From assembly GCA_005518205.2 (NCBI GenBank), contig RFFC02000001.1:237551-301550 (forward strand): DNA of 64,000 bases, in the 5' to 3' direction. The stretch is from Hormoscilla sp. GUM202 (GTDB taxonomy: Bacteria > Cyanobacteriota > Cyanobacteriia > Cyanobacteriales > Desertifilaceae). The position numbers were made by a program, and so were the translations under genes. Positions 50,955 through 60,399 of the stretch are shown piece by piece; positions within the stretch are counted from its first letter, which is position 1; every line of letters starts with the position of its first letter. A model generated the notes under the pieces. The model was not told the origin of the DNA and did not search any database. It saw nothing but the letters and a program-made list of their open reading frames with translations.

Positions 50955-53195
50955 CGATGTCTTAGGGATTTTACTCTTTGTCCACGATCGAAAGGTCATT
51001 CACCGCGATATTAAACCTTCTAATTTAATCCGCCGCGAGTCAGATGGCAAGATCGTTTTGATTGATTTTGGGGCGGTCAAGCACATTGCCACTAATATCA
51101 ACAGACAGAATAATTTTACCCTTGTTGGCACTCCTGGCTATATGCCGCCGGAACAAAACATGGGAGAACCTCACTTTTGTAGTGATATCTATGCTTTGGG
51201 CATGACGGCGATCGCTGCGTTGACTGGGGTTGAACCTAATCATTTAGGCCGCAATGCTCAAAGGGAGGTGGTCTGGCGCGATCGGGCTTCCGTTAGCTCC
51301 GGGTTGGCCGATATTTTAGACAAAATAATGCGCTACAACTTTGTCGAGCGCTACCAAACTGCTCAAGAGGTGCTTGATAATTTACAAAAGCTCAAAACTG
51401 GTCATGTTCTGACTCAGGTCAGGCAACTTTACCCCCATCCGCCTGAGAGTTTCGCTCTCAAAGGCGACTTTACCAATTTGTACATCGGCGACTTTAATGG
51501 GGACGGTCAAAGCGATATACTCCGTCAAGAAAAGGGCAGTTGGGACGACGATGCCCATATGACTGCTCATGTACTCTTATCCCAAGGCAACGGCAACTTT
51601 ACCCGCAGCACCCTGCCGGAGAGTTTCCTTCTCAAGGGCGACTTTACCAATTTGTACATCGGCGACTTTAATGGGGACGGTCAAAGCGATATACTCCGTC
51701 AAGAAAAGGGCAGTTGGGACGACGATGCCCATATGACTGCTCATGTACTCTTATCCCAAGGCAACGGCAACTTTACCCGCAGCACCCTGCCGGAGAGTTT
51801 CCTTCTCAAGGGCGACTTTACCAATTTGTACATCGGCGACTTTAATGGGGACGTTGGGACAACGATGCCCATCTAACTGCTCAAGTACTCTTATCCCAAG
51901 GCAACGGCAACTTTACCCGCATCTTCCTGCATGAGGGTTTCAATCTCAAGGGCGACCTTACCAATTTGTACATCGGCGACTTTAATGGGGACGGTCAAAG
52001 CGATATACTCCGTCAAGAAAAGGGCAGTTGGGACGACGATGACCATACAACTGCTCAAGTACTCTTATCCCAAGACAACTTTGACAAGGACAACTTTACC
52101 CTCATCACCCTGCATGAGCATTTCCTTCTCAAGGGCGACTTTACCAATTTGTACATCGGCGACTTTAATGGGGACGGTCAAAGCGATATACTCCGTCAAG
52201 AAAAGGGCAGTTGGGATAACGATGACGAGATGACTGCTCAAGTACTCTTATCCCAAGGCAACGACAACTTTGACAACGACAACTTTGCCCTCAGCACCCT
52301 GCCGGAGAGTTTCCTTCTCAAGGGCGACTTTACCAATTTGTACATCGGCAACTTTAATGGGGACGGTCGGAGCGATATACTCCGTCAAGAAAAGGGCAGT
52401 TGGGACGACGATGCCCATATGACTGCTCATGTACTCTTATCCCAAGGCGACGGCAACTTTACCAGCATCCCCCTGCCTGAGAGTTTCGAGCTCAAGGGCG
52501 ACCTTACCAATTTGTATGTAGAAGATTTGGATGGTGATGGTAAGGATGAGATTCTGGTTCAAAAAAAATATCCCCGAGGGGATCGGTCCCGCACCAGTCG
52601 GGTATTGTCCTCGAATGATGGGGAAAATTTCACCGAATATCTGCTCCCCTCAGCGCTTCAGGTTAACGGTCAAAGCGGGCAACTGTATATTGCCGATTAT
52701 AAGGGCAATGGGCAAAACGATGATATTCTGGTTCAGCGTTTTGGTTTCGACGAAGCGCTCCGATACAGCCTTACCCTGGGGAGCAATGACTACCTTCAAG
52801 GGGGAGCAGGAAACGATACCCTCTCAGGGGGTAATGGAAGCGACGGGCTTTACGGACACGGGGGCAACGACAGCCTCTTAGGGGACAGCGGTAATGATAC
52901 CCTCTATGGCGGAGCTGGAGACGATCTCCTCAACGGGGGTAAGGGACGCGACATGCTTTACGGCAATGAGGGCAGTGATACTTTTGTCTTGGCCCAGGGC
53001 ATGGGCTGGGATACTATCAGCGACTTTAAGAATAACACGGACTTTATCCAGTTAGGAGGAGGCTTGAGTTTTGCTGATTTAACAATTGCCACTCATGGCA
53101 ATTTGACTTTCATTGAAGTCACGGCTTCTGGGGAACGGTTGGCAACTTTGCCGGAAATCGATTCTACGCTTATTGGTGGGACTGATTTTGTTTAG
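50955..53195 (+). pseudogene. Broken Ser/Thr kinase-FG-GAP repeat-RTX fusion
   Basis: Starts inside a kinase catalytic domain: LFVHDRKVIHRDIKPSNLIR (catalytic HRD loop), IDFGAVKH (DFG), GTPGYMPPEQ and the C-lobe. Upstream N-lobe and P-loop are missing. Next come seven repeats of a 174-bp (58-residue) unit, LKGDFTNLYIGDFNGDGQSD plus ILRQEKGSWDDD, which are FG-GAP/VCBS-like with calcium-type DFNGDG. Then RTX calcium-binding nonapeptides (GGAGNDTL, GGNDSLLGDSGNDTLYGGAG) and a terminal region. A 34-base deletion in the third repeat shifts the frame, so 51058-51876 and 51966-53195 lie in different frames. The protein would be a kinase fused to a secreted-type calcium-binding domain. Confidence 0.83.
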
Positions 53196-53327
53196 TTACG
53201 GTAACGCCGTTGTTCTCACGCTTTAGCGTTTACTACGAACGGCAAACGCTAAGAGGCACGCGGAGGGAACCCTCCGCTGCCAGGCTTCATAATAATTTTC
53301 AATCATCTTCTCTCCCGAGAAGAGCTA

Positions 53328-53807
53328 TTATTTCCGATCGAGTAATACCACAGCATAAGCTGCTATTCCCTCTTCTCGTCCCACAGGTCCTAACTTCTCA
53401 TTAGTAGTAGCTTTGATGCCAATTTGGTCCGGTTTTACTGCCAGAACACCTGCCAGGCGATCGCGCATCTGGGCAATATGGGGCTTAAGTTTCGGACGTT
53501 CCGCCACCACCACCGAGTCAATATTTCCCACCTGCCAGCCCCGATCGACAATTAACTGATTTACCTGCTCGAGCAAAACCAGACTATCAGCCCCCGCCCA
53601 CTGGGGGTCAGAAGGAGGAAAATAATGACCAATATCTCCCAGACTCAAAGCCCCCAGCATCCCGTCCATAATTGCATGGGTCAGGACATCAGCATCAGAA
53701 TGTCCCAGCAGTCCCAACTCATGGGGAATATTCACCCCTCCCAGAATCAGCGGGCGTCCCCCACCCAGCTGATGGATATCGTAGCCGTTGCCAATTCTGA
53801 TATTCAT
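53328..53807 (-). CDS. ispF: 2-C-methyl-D-erythritol 2,4-cyclodiphosphate synthase
   Basis: 159 residues from ATG 53807 ([14 protein letters not shown]); ATG 53831 would add eight residues. MEP isoprenoid pathway: it cyclises CDP-ME-2-phosphate. Metal ligands D and H are in GYDIHQL and H in [15 protein letters not shown]; the [12 protein letters not shown] segment is conserved. Normal length. Carotenoids, quinones and phytol depend on this pathway. Confidence 0.94.
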   Translation of the reverse strand: MNIRIGNGYDIHQLGGGRPLILGGVNIPHELGLLGHSDADVLTHAIMDGMLGALSLGDIGHYFPPSDPQWAGADSLVLLEQVNQLIVDRGWQVGNIDSVVVAERPKLKPHIAQMRDRLAGVLAVKPDQIGIKATTNEKLGPVGREEGIAAYAVVLLDRK

Positions 53808-53831
53808 TCGGTTATCTTTTCCCTCGAGCAA

Positions 53832-54195
53832 AACCTAGTTTAATTTTACAATGCCCAGTTACCAGTGAAAATTAAGAAACCAGGTTTTTTGCTCATACCT
53901 GGTTTCTGGGTCGTGGGTACTCGTCATCTGGCCGAACGGCGAACGGGATGATATTGATTGTTAATTGTTTTAATCCTTACTTGGATACCGACCAAGAACG
54001 GACTTCCTCTAACATGATTCCCCCTCTCGTGTCCGAGAGCGCCCACCCTGTCGCTCGCCTACCCGGCAGCGACAGGGTGGGCGTCTCTGGACACGACACC
54101 ATCAACCCGCCATTGTCCCAGAAGATTGTTCGGAATCAACACTGCCGTAGCGCCGATCGTAAAATAAAGAGAGTAACCCGCCATCAAAAACTATC
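53832..54195. other. Intergenic segment with two hairpins
   Basis: Hairpin aagaaaccaggt...acctggtttct at 53874-53909 and the hairpin element at 54027-54096. No gene. Confidence 0.55.
54027..54096. repeat. Hairpin element, CGTGTCC family
   Basis: 70-bp near-perfect stem: tcgtgtccgagagcgcccac...gtgggcgtctctggacacga with gcgacagggtggg and cccaccctgtcgc inside. Clearest intact member of the family that also occurs in infB and intron 3. Confidence 0.88.
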
Positions 54196-54615
54196 ATGGG
54201 CAAAGTCGTAACCACCCTGACCATCACCAACCGCGCCGACCAATCCGCCGCAGCGCGAGGCTTTATCCCTGAAGCACAAATCCGTTCGATCGCCCTAGAC
54301 AACGTACTCATCGATACCGGTGCTACCACCCTCTGCCTGCCCCCGCAGGCGATCGCCCAACTGGGTCTCGATCTCCTGAAAGAAGTTGATGTCATCACCG
54401 CCGCAGGACTTAAGAAAGCCAGAATCTTCCAAGACGCCAAAATTTCCTTACTGGGACGAGAAGGTACCTTTGAATGCTTGGAACTACCAGGACAAGGAGA
54501 TGCCTTATTGGGAGTCATTCCTCTAGAAGCCCTCGGCATCGAACTGGACCTGCGCAACCACCAACTGAAAGTCCTCCCCACCGAATCCACTCAAACCTAT
54601 CTGACCATTCTCTAA
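54196..54615 (+). CDS. Retropepsin-like aspartic protease
   Basis: 139 residues, single retropepsin-like domain with DTGATTLCLP (catalytic Asp in DTG) and a later hydrophobic LLGVIPLEALG loop that packs beside the active site. Such single-domain proteins would need to dimerise to make a catalytic pair. Conserved small family in cyanobacteria, role unknown. Convergent with trmD; the two stops are one base apart. Confidence 0.78.
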   Translation: MGKVVTTLTITNRADQSAAARGFIPEAQIRSIALDNVLIDTGATTLCLPPQAIAQLGLDLLKEVDVITAAGLKKARIFQDAKISLLGREGTFECLELPGQGDALLGVIPLEALGIELDLRNHQLKVLPTESTQTYLTIL

Positions 54616-54616
54616 C

Positions 54617-55336
54617 TTAAGGTTGGTCCTGCACGGGGGCCTCAGAACCAGATTTTTCCAACCAAGCAGCATAGAGGTCTGGACGCCGTTGGCGGGTGCG
54701 TTCCAGCTGCTGCTGATATCGCCAGCGCTCAATCTGGCCATGATGTCCTGAGAGCAAGACATCCGGGACTTTCCATCCCCGAAATTCTGCTGGCCTGGTA
54801 TACTGAGGATAATCTAGCAATCCCGACTCAAAGCTCTCAGCCTTGAGGGATTCTGACTTGCCCACCGTCCCGGGTAACAACCGGACCACGCCATTAACGA
54901 TCGCTAGTGCCGGTATTTCCCCACAAGTCAGGACAAAATCCCCCAAAGACACCTCGCGGGTGACTAGATGTAGCACTCGCTCATCGAAGCCTTCGTAATT
55001 ACCGCAGAGGATTATCAACTGATCGTAAACACTCGCCCATTCCTTCAACAAGTGCTGAGTTAGGGTTTGACCTTGGGGCGTCATCAGGATAATATCTCTT
55101 TGGGGCAACTCCGGTAGGGACTCCACCGCAGCAAAGACCGGTTCTGGTTTGAGCAGCATGCCAACGCCGCCGCCATAGGGCGTATCATCCACTTGGCGAT
55201 GGTTATCTGTGGTAAAATCCCGGGGATTGACCAACTTGACTTGCGCGATATTTTTCCCTAGCGCCTTACCCAGCAGTCCAGAACTGAGGGGCGAGGTGAA
55301 AAAATCGGGAAATAAGGTGACAAGATCGAATCTCAC
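54617..55336 (-). CDS. trmD: tRNA (guanine-N1)-methyltransferase TrmD
   Basis: 239 residues from GTG 55336 (VRFDLVTLFPDFFTSPL), matching the usual N-terminus; ATG 55387 or 55444 would add 17-36 residues derived from the repeat zone and are less likely. SPOUT-fold knot: PYGGGVGMLLKPEP near 60, LCGNYEGFDERV, VSLGDFVLTCGEIPAL. It adds m1G37 to tRNAs with G36 and preserves reading frame. The gene ends converge with the retropepsin-like gene. Confidence 0.93.
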   Translation of the reverse strand: MRFDLVTLFPDFFTSPLSSGLLGKALGKNIAQVKLVNPRDFTTDNHRQVDDTPYGGGVGMLLKPEPVFAAVESLPELPQRDIILMTPQGQTLTQHLLKEWASVYDQLIILCGNYEGFDERVLHLVTREVSLGDFVLTCGEIPALAIVNGVVRLLPGTVGKSESLKAESFESGLLDYPQYTRPAEFRGWKVPDVLLSGHHGQIERWRYQQQLERTRQRRPDLYAAWLEKSGSEAPVQDQP

Positions 55337-55410
55337 GGTACGGTCACTTGACAAGCAGGATGTCTTATTATATTCATAAGAGGTCATACTTAGCAGAGGA
55401 GTTGCCGATC

Positions 55411-55690
55411 GTGTCCGCTCGCTTTCGTTTCCAGAGACACCCACCCATGTCGTTGCGATGTGCGATGCGCAGTGCGATTAGCGCGCGGCAGAGCACATCG
55501 AGAGCAGGCGAACGACAGGGTGGGTGCTCTTGGAAACGAACCACCCATGTCGTTGCGATGTGTGCGATGCGCAGTGCGATTAGCGCGGCAGAGCACATCG
55601 AGAGTAGGCGAACGACAGGGCGATGTGCGATGCGTAGTGCGATTAGCGCGCGCAGAGCACATCGTGGGCGTCTCTGGACACGACCCTACG
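55411..55690. repeat. Nested hairpin array upstream of trmD
   Basis: Outer hairpins of the CGTGTCC/CGTTTCC family (cacccacccatgtcgttg... gcaggcgaacgacagggtgg) contain, in their loops, three copies of the AGTGCG core element with arms cgatgtgc/gcacatcg at 55456-55500, 55556-55600 and 55621-55664. Long open frames crossing the array come from this composition and are not genes. Confidence 0.9.
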
Positions 55691-55691
55691 A

Positions 55692-55729
55692 TGCGCGAGG
55701 GACGCGCCTTACGCACTGTCCCTCGCGCA
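55692..55729. repeat. Hairpin with variant AGTGCG...GCGC core
   Basis: Arms tgcgcgagggac/gtccctcgcgca; interior gcgccttacgcact is the complement of agtgcgtaaggcgc. So the stem differs from the neighbouring elements but the core pattern recurs. Confidence 0.75.
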
Positions 55730-56112
55730 GGCTCCCGGACCCCCCGCTGCCCGCTCGTCCCCAATATGGCTTCTCCGATGTCACTGGACAAGGGTGTAAA
55801 AATAGAATATCACCCTTGTCCAGTGACATCGGCAGCGTTCCCAGGCGGAGCCAGGGAACGAGGATCCATACCTGGACTTTGGAGACAGGCAGGAAAAATT
55901 AGCTCTCCAAGATGGGACCACCTCACGTTCCCAGGCGGTCCCCAGGGAACGAGGTGGAAAATTATTGATAATTGTTTAACTAATTGTCAGCAGCACACGC
56001 TCCGGGAACCCTCCGCTGTGCCGGAAAAATCGGACGGCGCTCGCTGGGAAAAAAGCGATATAAGAAGAAAACTCAGGAGGCTGTTCGCTTGAAGGTACCA
56101 CGGACAAAGACA
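55730..56112. other. Repeat-rich leader of cphB
   Basis: Contains cgttccc/gggaacg palindromes (55840-55950), a duplicated cttgtccagtgacatcg-type stem (55778-55830) and one cacgctccgggaaccctccgctgtgcc element (55994-56019). No gene; frames crossing it are not credible. Confidence 0.55.
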
Positions 56113-56991
56113 ATGTTGCAGATGAAATCGCAATCCCACCCGCAGCAAGTGAAAGAACCCCAAGGCCGACAGACGAAAACAGCCATCATGATCATAGGTG
56201 GTGCAGAAGATAAAGTGCATGGCAGGGAGATACTACATACTTTTTTTGCTCGTGCTGGCTCAAGGGCGGCGAAAATAGCGATAGTGCCGTCAGCGTCCCG
56301 AGAACCAGGGGCGATCGGGGAAAGATACTGGCGAATATTCGCGGAAATGGGTGCCAAGGAAATAAAGGCGATAGATATCCGCGATCGGGCCCAGGGAGAT
56401 GACCAGCAGTGGAAAGAATATGTGGCAAATTGTACAGGGGTATTTATCACGGGAGGGGACCAGCTGCGACTATGTGGGTTGCTAGCGGATACGCCAGTGA
56501 TGGAAATAATTCGCAGTAGAACCTTGGCTGGAGAAATAACTCTGGCTGGAACCAGTGCAGGTGCAGCAGTGATGGGACAGGATATGATTGCTGGCGGAGG
56601 AAGTGGTGAGTATCCAAATCGCTCACTGGTAGACTTGACGACAGGTCTAGGGATAGTGCCAGAAGTGATAGTGGACCAGCATTTTTATAATCGCAATCGG
56701 ATGGGACGGCTGATGAGCGCGATCGCAATATTCCGCTATAGACTGGGAATGGGAATAGATGAAGATACCTGTGCGTTAGTAGAAAGGGATGGTACAATAG
56801 TAGTGATGGGGAAAGGAACGGTAACGATCGTAGACCCAGGGGAAATGGAATACACAAATGAACCATATGTGACGGCGACAGATCCACTGAGTGCTTACAA
56901 TCTGCGAGTACATATCCTAAGTCATGGCGATCGCTACAATATTCGTTCCCGGAAAGTGATAATGCCAGAACATCGCAAAAATGTTAGTTAA
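56113..56991 (+). CDS. cphB: Cyanophycinase
   Basis: About 292 residues from ATG 56113 or 56122; the frame stays open upstream to 55984 but that part is repeat-derived. Peptidase S51 fold: MIIGGAEDKV near the start, FITGGDQLRL, catalytic Ser in AGTSAGAAVMGQD, and VVDQHFYNRNRMGRL-like VDQHFYNRNRMGRL. It hydrolyses cyanophycin to beta-Asp-Arg dipeptides. Pairs with cphA, whose start is 304 bases downstream. Confidence 0.94.
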   Translation: MLQMKSQSHPQQVKEPQGRQTKTAIMIIGGAEDKVHGREILHTFFARAGSRAAKIAIVPSASREPGAIGERYWRIFAEMGAKEIKAIDIRDRAQGDDQQWKEYVANCTGVFITGGDQLRLCGLLADTPVMEIIRSRTLAGEITLAGTSAGAAVMGQDMIAGGGSGEYPNRSLVDLTTGLGIVPEVIVDQHFYNRNRMGRLMSAIAIFRYRLGMGIDEDTCALVERDGTIVVMGKGTVTIVDPGEMEYTNEPYVTATDPLSAYNLRVHILSHGDRYNIRSRKVIMPEHRKNVS

Positions 56992-57295
56992 CTATTGAAA
57001 AATTGGCGACTGGATATGAGAAGAGAGGAAAAGTAGCGCTGTCGAGGGAGACACGGCAAGGTAGGAGAAAAAAGGTTCATGGTGAACAGTTGAGAGAAGA
57101 AGACAGCGGTCGCGGCTGAAAAGTTAACATAAAACTAGGGCACGGGTGGGACAAGCAGTGTTACCAAAGAAAGAGAAGCGGCAAGCAGTAGAATGTTGAC
57201 AGCATGAAAAGATAGCAAACCGCATTCCCAGGCGGAGCCAGGGAACGAGGGCATCGTAAACAATTCAGTCAACAAAAAAACAGCTGCTGAGGCTC
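56992..57295. other. cphB-cphA spacer
   Basis: 304 bases with a short cattcccaggcggagccagg repeat near 57224-57250. No gene. No clear promoter; cphA may have its own. Confidence 0.5.
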
Positions 57296-59941
57296 ATGAA
57301 AATTATAAAAACCCTAACATTACGCGGTCCAAATTACTGGAGCATTCGCCGCAGGCAACTGATAGTTATCCGTCTAGATTTAGAAGAACTGGCGGACAGG
57401 CCATCAAATGAAATCCCAGGTTTCTATGAGGGATTGAGGTCGGCGCTGCCAAGTTTAATCGAACATTACTGCTCGCCAGGGTGCCGGGGAGGGTTCCTGC
57501 AACGACTGGATAAGGGCACTTATATGGGACATATAGTAGAACATGTAGCCCTGGAACTGCAAACGTTAGCAGGCATGCAGGTGGGATTTGGCCGGACGCG
57601 GGAAACGGCAAGCCCAGGGCGGTACAATGTGGTGTTTGAGTATCTAGAGGAGAAGGCAGGTCGCTACGCAGGCAGAGCAGCGGTCCGCATGTGCAGGAGT
57701 ATAGTAGACAGGGGCAGCTATCCAAAATCAGAGTTGGAGCAAGATTTACGGGATCTCAAAGAGTTGTGGGCCCAAGCAGCAAAGGGCCCTTCAACGACGG
57801 TGCTGATAAAGGAAGCAGAGGCGCGAGATATTCCCTGGATGCCTCTGGCGGCACGCTTCATTATCCAGTTGGGTTATGGAATAAAGCAAAAAAGACTGCA
57901 AGCAACAATGAGCGATCGCACCAGTATATTGGGAGTGGAACTGGCCTGCGATAAGGAAGGTACGAAAAGAGTGCTAGAAAATGCCGGGGTGCCAGTGCCC
58001 CAGGGAACGACGATATCCTACCTGGAAGACCTGGAAGATGCGATCGCTTCTGTGGGGGGGTACCCGGTGGCGATCAAACCCCTAGATGGCAATCACGGAC
58101 GGGGAATCACGCTCGAGATAGAGGACTGGTCGGAAGCAGAATCCGCTACGCATGCAGCCATTGAGGCTTCCAAAAGCAAAAAGGCGATCGTGGAGCGCTA
58201 TTATCGAGGACGAGACCACCGGGTATTGGTGGTGAATAGGAAGGTGGTAGCGGTGGCAGAACGGGTACCGGCCCATGTGGTGGGAGATGGGAAGTCCACA
58301 ATTTCAGAACTGATCGACGAAACAAATCGAGACCCAGCTCGGGGGAAGGGCCATGATAATGTGCTTACACGCCTAGAAGTAGATCGCACCAGTCTACAGC
58401 TATTGGATAGGCTGGGCTATACCCTCGATAGCATCCCCAAAAAAGGACAATTCTGTCCGTTGCGGGCAACGGCGAATCTGAGCACTGGCGGCATAGCGAT
58501 CGATCGCACTCCCGAGATCCATCCGGAAAATATCTGGTTGTGCCAACGGGTAGTAAAAATAATTGGTTTGGATATAGCAGGACTGGATATTGTCACGGAA
58601 GATATCAGCCAGCCTCTACGGGAGACAGAAGGTGTAGTGGTGGAAGTGAACGCGGCACCGGGGTTCCGGATGCATGTCTGTCCCAGTCAGGGGATTGCGC
58701 GGAATGTGGCGGCCCCGGTGCTGGATATGCTATTTCCCCCGGGAACGAGTAGTCGCATACCGATTATCGCGGTGACGGGAACGAATGGGAAGACGACGAC
58801 GACCCGGCTGATTGCCCATATATTTAAGCAGACGGGACAGACCATCGGCTATACGACCACGGATGGCACCTATATCGGCGACTATATGGTGGAGAAGGGG
58901 GACAATACCGGTCCCCAGAGTGCGGAGTTGATTCTCAAAGACCCCACAGTAGAAGTAGCGGTGTTGGAGACAGCGAGGGGTGGGATTCTCCGGAGTGGCC
59001 TGGCCTTCGATGGGCATGATGTCGGGGTGGTGCTGAATGTGGCCGCCGACCATCTGGGCTTAGGAGATATTAATACGATCGAGCAAATGGCTCAAGTGAA
59101 GGGGGTGGTAGCAGAAGCGGTCAGGCCAGAGGGTTATGCAGTGCTGAATGCAGACGACCCCTTAGTGGTAGGGATGGCGAAGCGGTTGCAGGGGAAGGTG
59201 GCTTATTTCTCAATGCACTCAGACAATCAGATACTGCAACGGCATGTGGAAAAGGGCGGTTTGGCAGCAGTATATGAGGAGGGCTATCTGTCAATTTTGC
59301 AAGGGGATTGTCTTCTGCGGATAGAAGAGGCGGTCCAGGTGCCCCTGACCATGAAGGGCCGGGCGCCCTTTATGATTGCTAATGCCTTGGCTGCATGCTT
59401 GGCAGCTTTTGCCCAGGGAGTGGCGATCGAGCATATTCGGGCAGCTTTAAGCAGCTTTGTGGCCTCGACGGCCCAGACCCCCGGACGGATGAATCTGTTC
59501 GATCTGGGTGACTTTAGTGCCCTGATCGACTATGCTCACAATCCCCATTCTTACGAAGCCCTGGCGGGTTTTGTCCGGAATTGGCCTGGAAAACGGATTG
59601 GGGTGGTGGGAGGACCGGGCGATCGCCGGGACGAAGATTTCGTCACCCTGGGCAAGCTATCGGCCAAAATGTTCGATCGGATTATTGTCAAGGAAGATGA
59701 CGATACCCGGGGCCGTCCGCGCGGGGATGCAGCAGATTTGATCTCCGAGGGGATAGAAGCAACTGAAAGTGATTGTCGGTATGAAAAAATTCTGGATGAA
59801 ACAGAGGCGATCGAGACAGCATTGGATATGGCCAGCAAGGACAGTCTGGTAGTAGTGCTGCCGGAAATAGTCAGCCGTGCGATTCGCTTGATAGAGGCCC
59901 GACAGCCCCAGGTGCGGGATAAATATTCGAGATCGGATTAG
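57296..59941 (+). CDS. cphA: Cyanophycin synthetase
   Basis: 881 residues. N-terminal domain, an ATP-grasp domain about 215-480 (VPVPQGTTISYLEDLEDAIA, GYPVAIKPLDGNHGRGITLE) that adds Asp, and a Mur ligase-like domain from about 490 with the P-loop VTGTNGKTTTTRLIAHIF that adds Arg. It polymerises Asp and Arg into cyanophycin granules using ATP. The MurL segment TARGGILRSGLAFDG and GPGDRRDEDF are intact. Full length. Confidence 0.96.
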   Translation: MKIIKTLTLRGPNYWSIRRRQLIVIRLDLEELADRPSNEIPGFYEGLRSALPSLIEHYCSPGCRGGFLQRLDKGTYMGHIVEHVALELQTLAGMQVGFGRTRETASPGRYNVVFEYLEEKAGRYAGRAAVRMCRSIVDRGSYPKSELEQDLRDLKELWAQAAKGPSTTVLIKEAEARDIPWMPLAARFIIQLGYGIKQKRLQATMSDRTSILGVELACDKEGTKRVLENAGVPVPQGTTISYLEDLEDAIASVGGYPVAIKPLDGNHGRGITLEIEDWSEAESATHAAIEASKSKKAIVERYYRGRDHRVLVVNRKVVAVAERVPAHVVGDGKSTISELIDETNRDPARGKGHDNVLTRLEVDRTSLQLLDRLGYTLDSIPKKGQFCPLRATANLSTGGIAIDRTPEIHPENIWLCQRVVKIIGLDIAGLDIVTEDISQPLRETEGVVVEVNAAPGFRMHVCPSQGIARNVAAPVLDMLFPPGTSSRIPIIAVTGTNGKTTTTRLIAHIFKQTGQTIGYTTTDGTYIGDYMVEKGDNTGPQSAELILKDPTVEVAVLETARGGILRSGLAFDGHDVGVVLNVAADHLGLGDINTIEQMAQVKGVVAEAVRPEGYAVLNADDPLVVGMAKRLQGKVAYFSMHSDNQILQRHVEKGGLAAVYEEGYLSILQGDCLLRIEEAVQVPLTMKGRAPFMIANALAACLAAFAQGVAIEHIRAALSSFVASTAQTPGRMNLFDLGDFSALIDYAHNPHSYEALAGFVRNWPGKRIGVVGGPGDRRDEDFVTLGKLSAKMFDRIIVKEDDDTRGRPRGDAADLISEGIEATESDCRYEKILDETEAIETALDMASKDSLVVVLPEIVSRAIRLIEARQPQVRDKYSRSD

Positions 59942-59952
59942 GAATAACCTCG

Positions 59953-59991
59953 AAACCGGGTTGCTCTTGTATAAGAAAAACCCGGTTTTTT
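59953..59991 (+). terminator. Rho-independent terminator after cphA
   Basis: Stem aaaccgggtt (59953-59962) with aacccggttt (59979-59988), followed by a T-run (gtttttt). It lies 12 bases beyond the cphA stop. On the opposite strand the same stem would face the tatA 3' end. Confidence 0.8.
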
Positions 59992-60000
59992 GAAGAGATT

Positions 60001-60189
60001 TTAGACTTCCTTATCCTTTTCAAGTGAGGAGGCATCGGTAGAGGTAGTTTCAGGCTTGTTCATCTCATCCTTGAAGCCGCGCAAAGTTTGGCCCAAAGCT
60101 TTACCCATCTCGGGAATCTTCTTGGGACCGAAAATAACAATAGCAGCTATGGCAATTACACCTACTTCGGGCAATCCGAGTCCAAACAT
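60001..60189 (-). CDS. tatA: Twin-arginine translocase subunit TatA/E
   Basis: 62 residues: N-terminal transmembrane helix (LPEVGVIAIAAIVIFGPKKI), hinge and the amphipathic helix EMGKALGQTLRGFKDEM, then an acidic tail. Forms the protein-conducting part of the Tat system of the cytoplasmic or thylakoid membrane. Single gene; tatC is not in the window. Confidence 0.9.
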   Translation of the reverse strand: MFGLGLPEVGVIAIAAIVIFGPKKIPEMGKALGQTLRGFKDEMNKPETTSTDASSLEKDKEV

Positions 60190-60222
60190 AGCATTCTCCC
60201 ATCACTAGACTGAGTTAAGTAT

Positions 60223-60390
60223 AGTATACTAACTCAAGTTGCTACCTAGAAAAATATTGACTTCTCAGACAGCAATTTTGGCAATATTTATGCAAAAAAA
60301 TGTAGTTTAGGAGTAAAAGACAAGGCCAGAAGCGCAAGGATGGGGGAATTGGGGTGCTGAGGTTCTGTAGGTAGCAACTTAAGTTATACT
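60223..60390. repeat. Inverted-repeat element upstream of proV
   Basis: agtatactaactcaagttgctacct at the left end and its near-complement aggtagcaacttaagttatact at the right end bound 168 bases. It ends 9 bases before the proV ATG, so it supplies the leader of the operon. No ORF. Confidence 0.72.
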
Positions 60391-60399
60391 AATATAAAA

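Noticed and set aside
55348..56092. Long ORFs before cphB and upstream of trmD
   Set aside because: Made of nested hairpin and cgttccc repeats; the trmD and cphB extensions are likewise repeat-derived.
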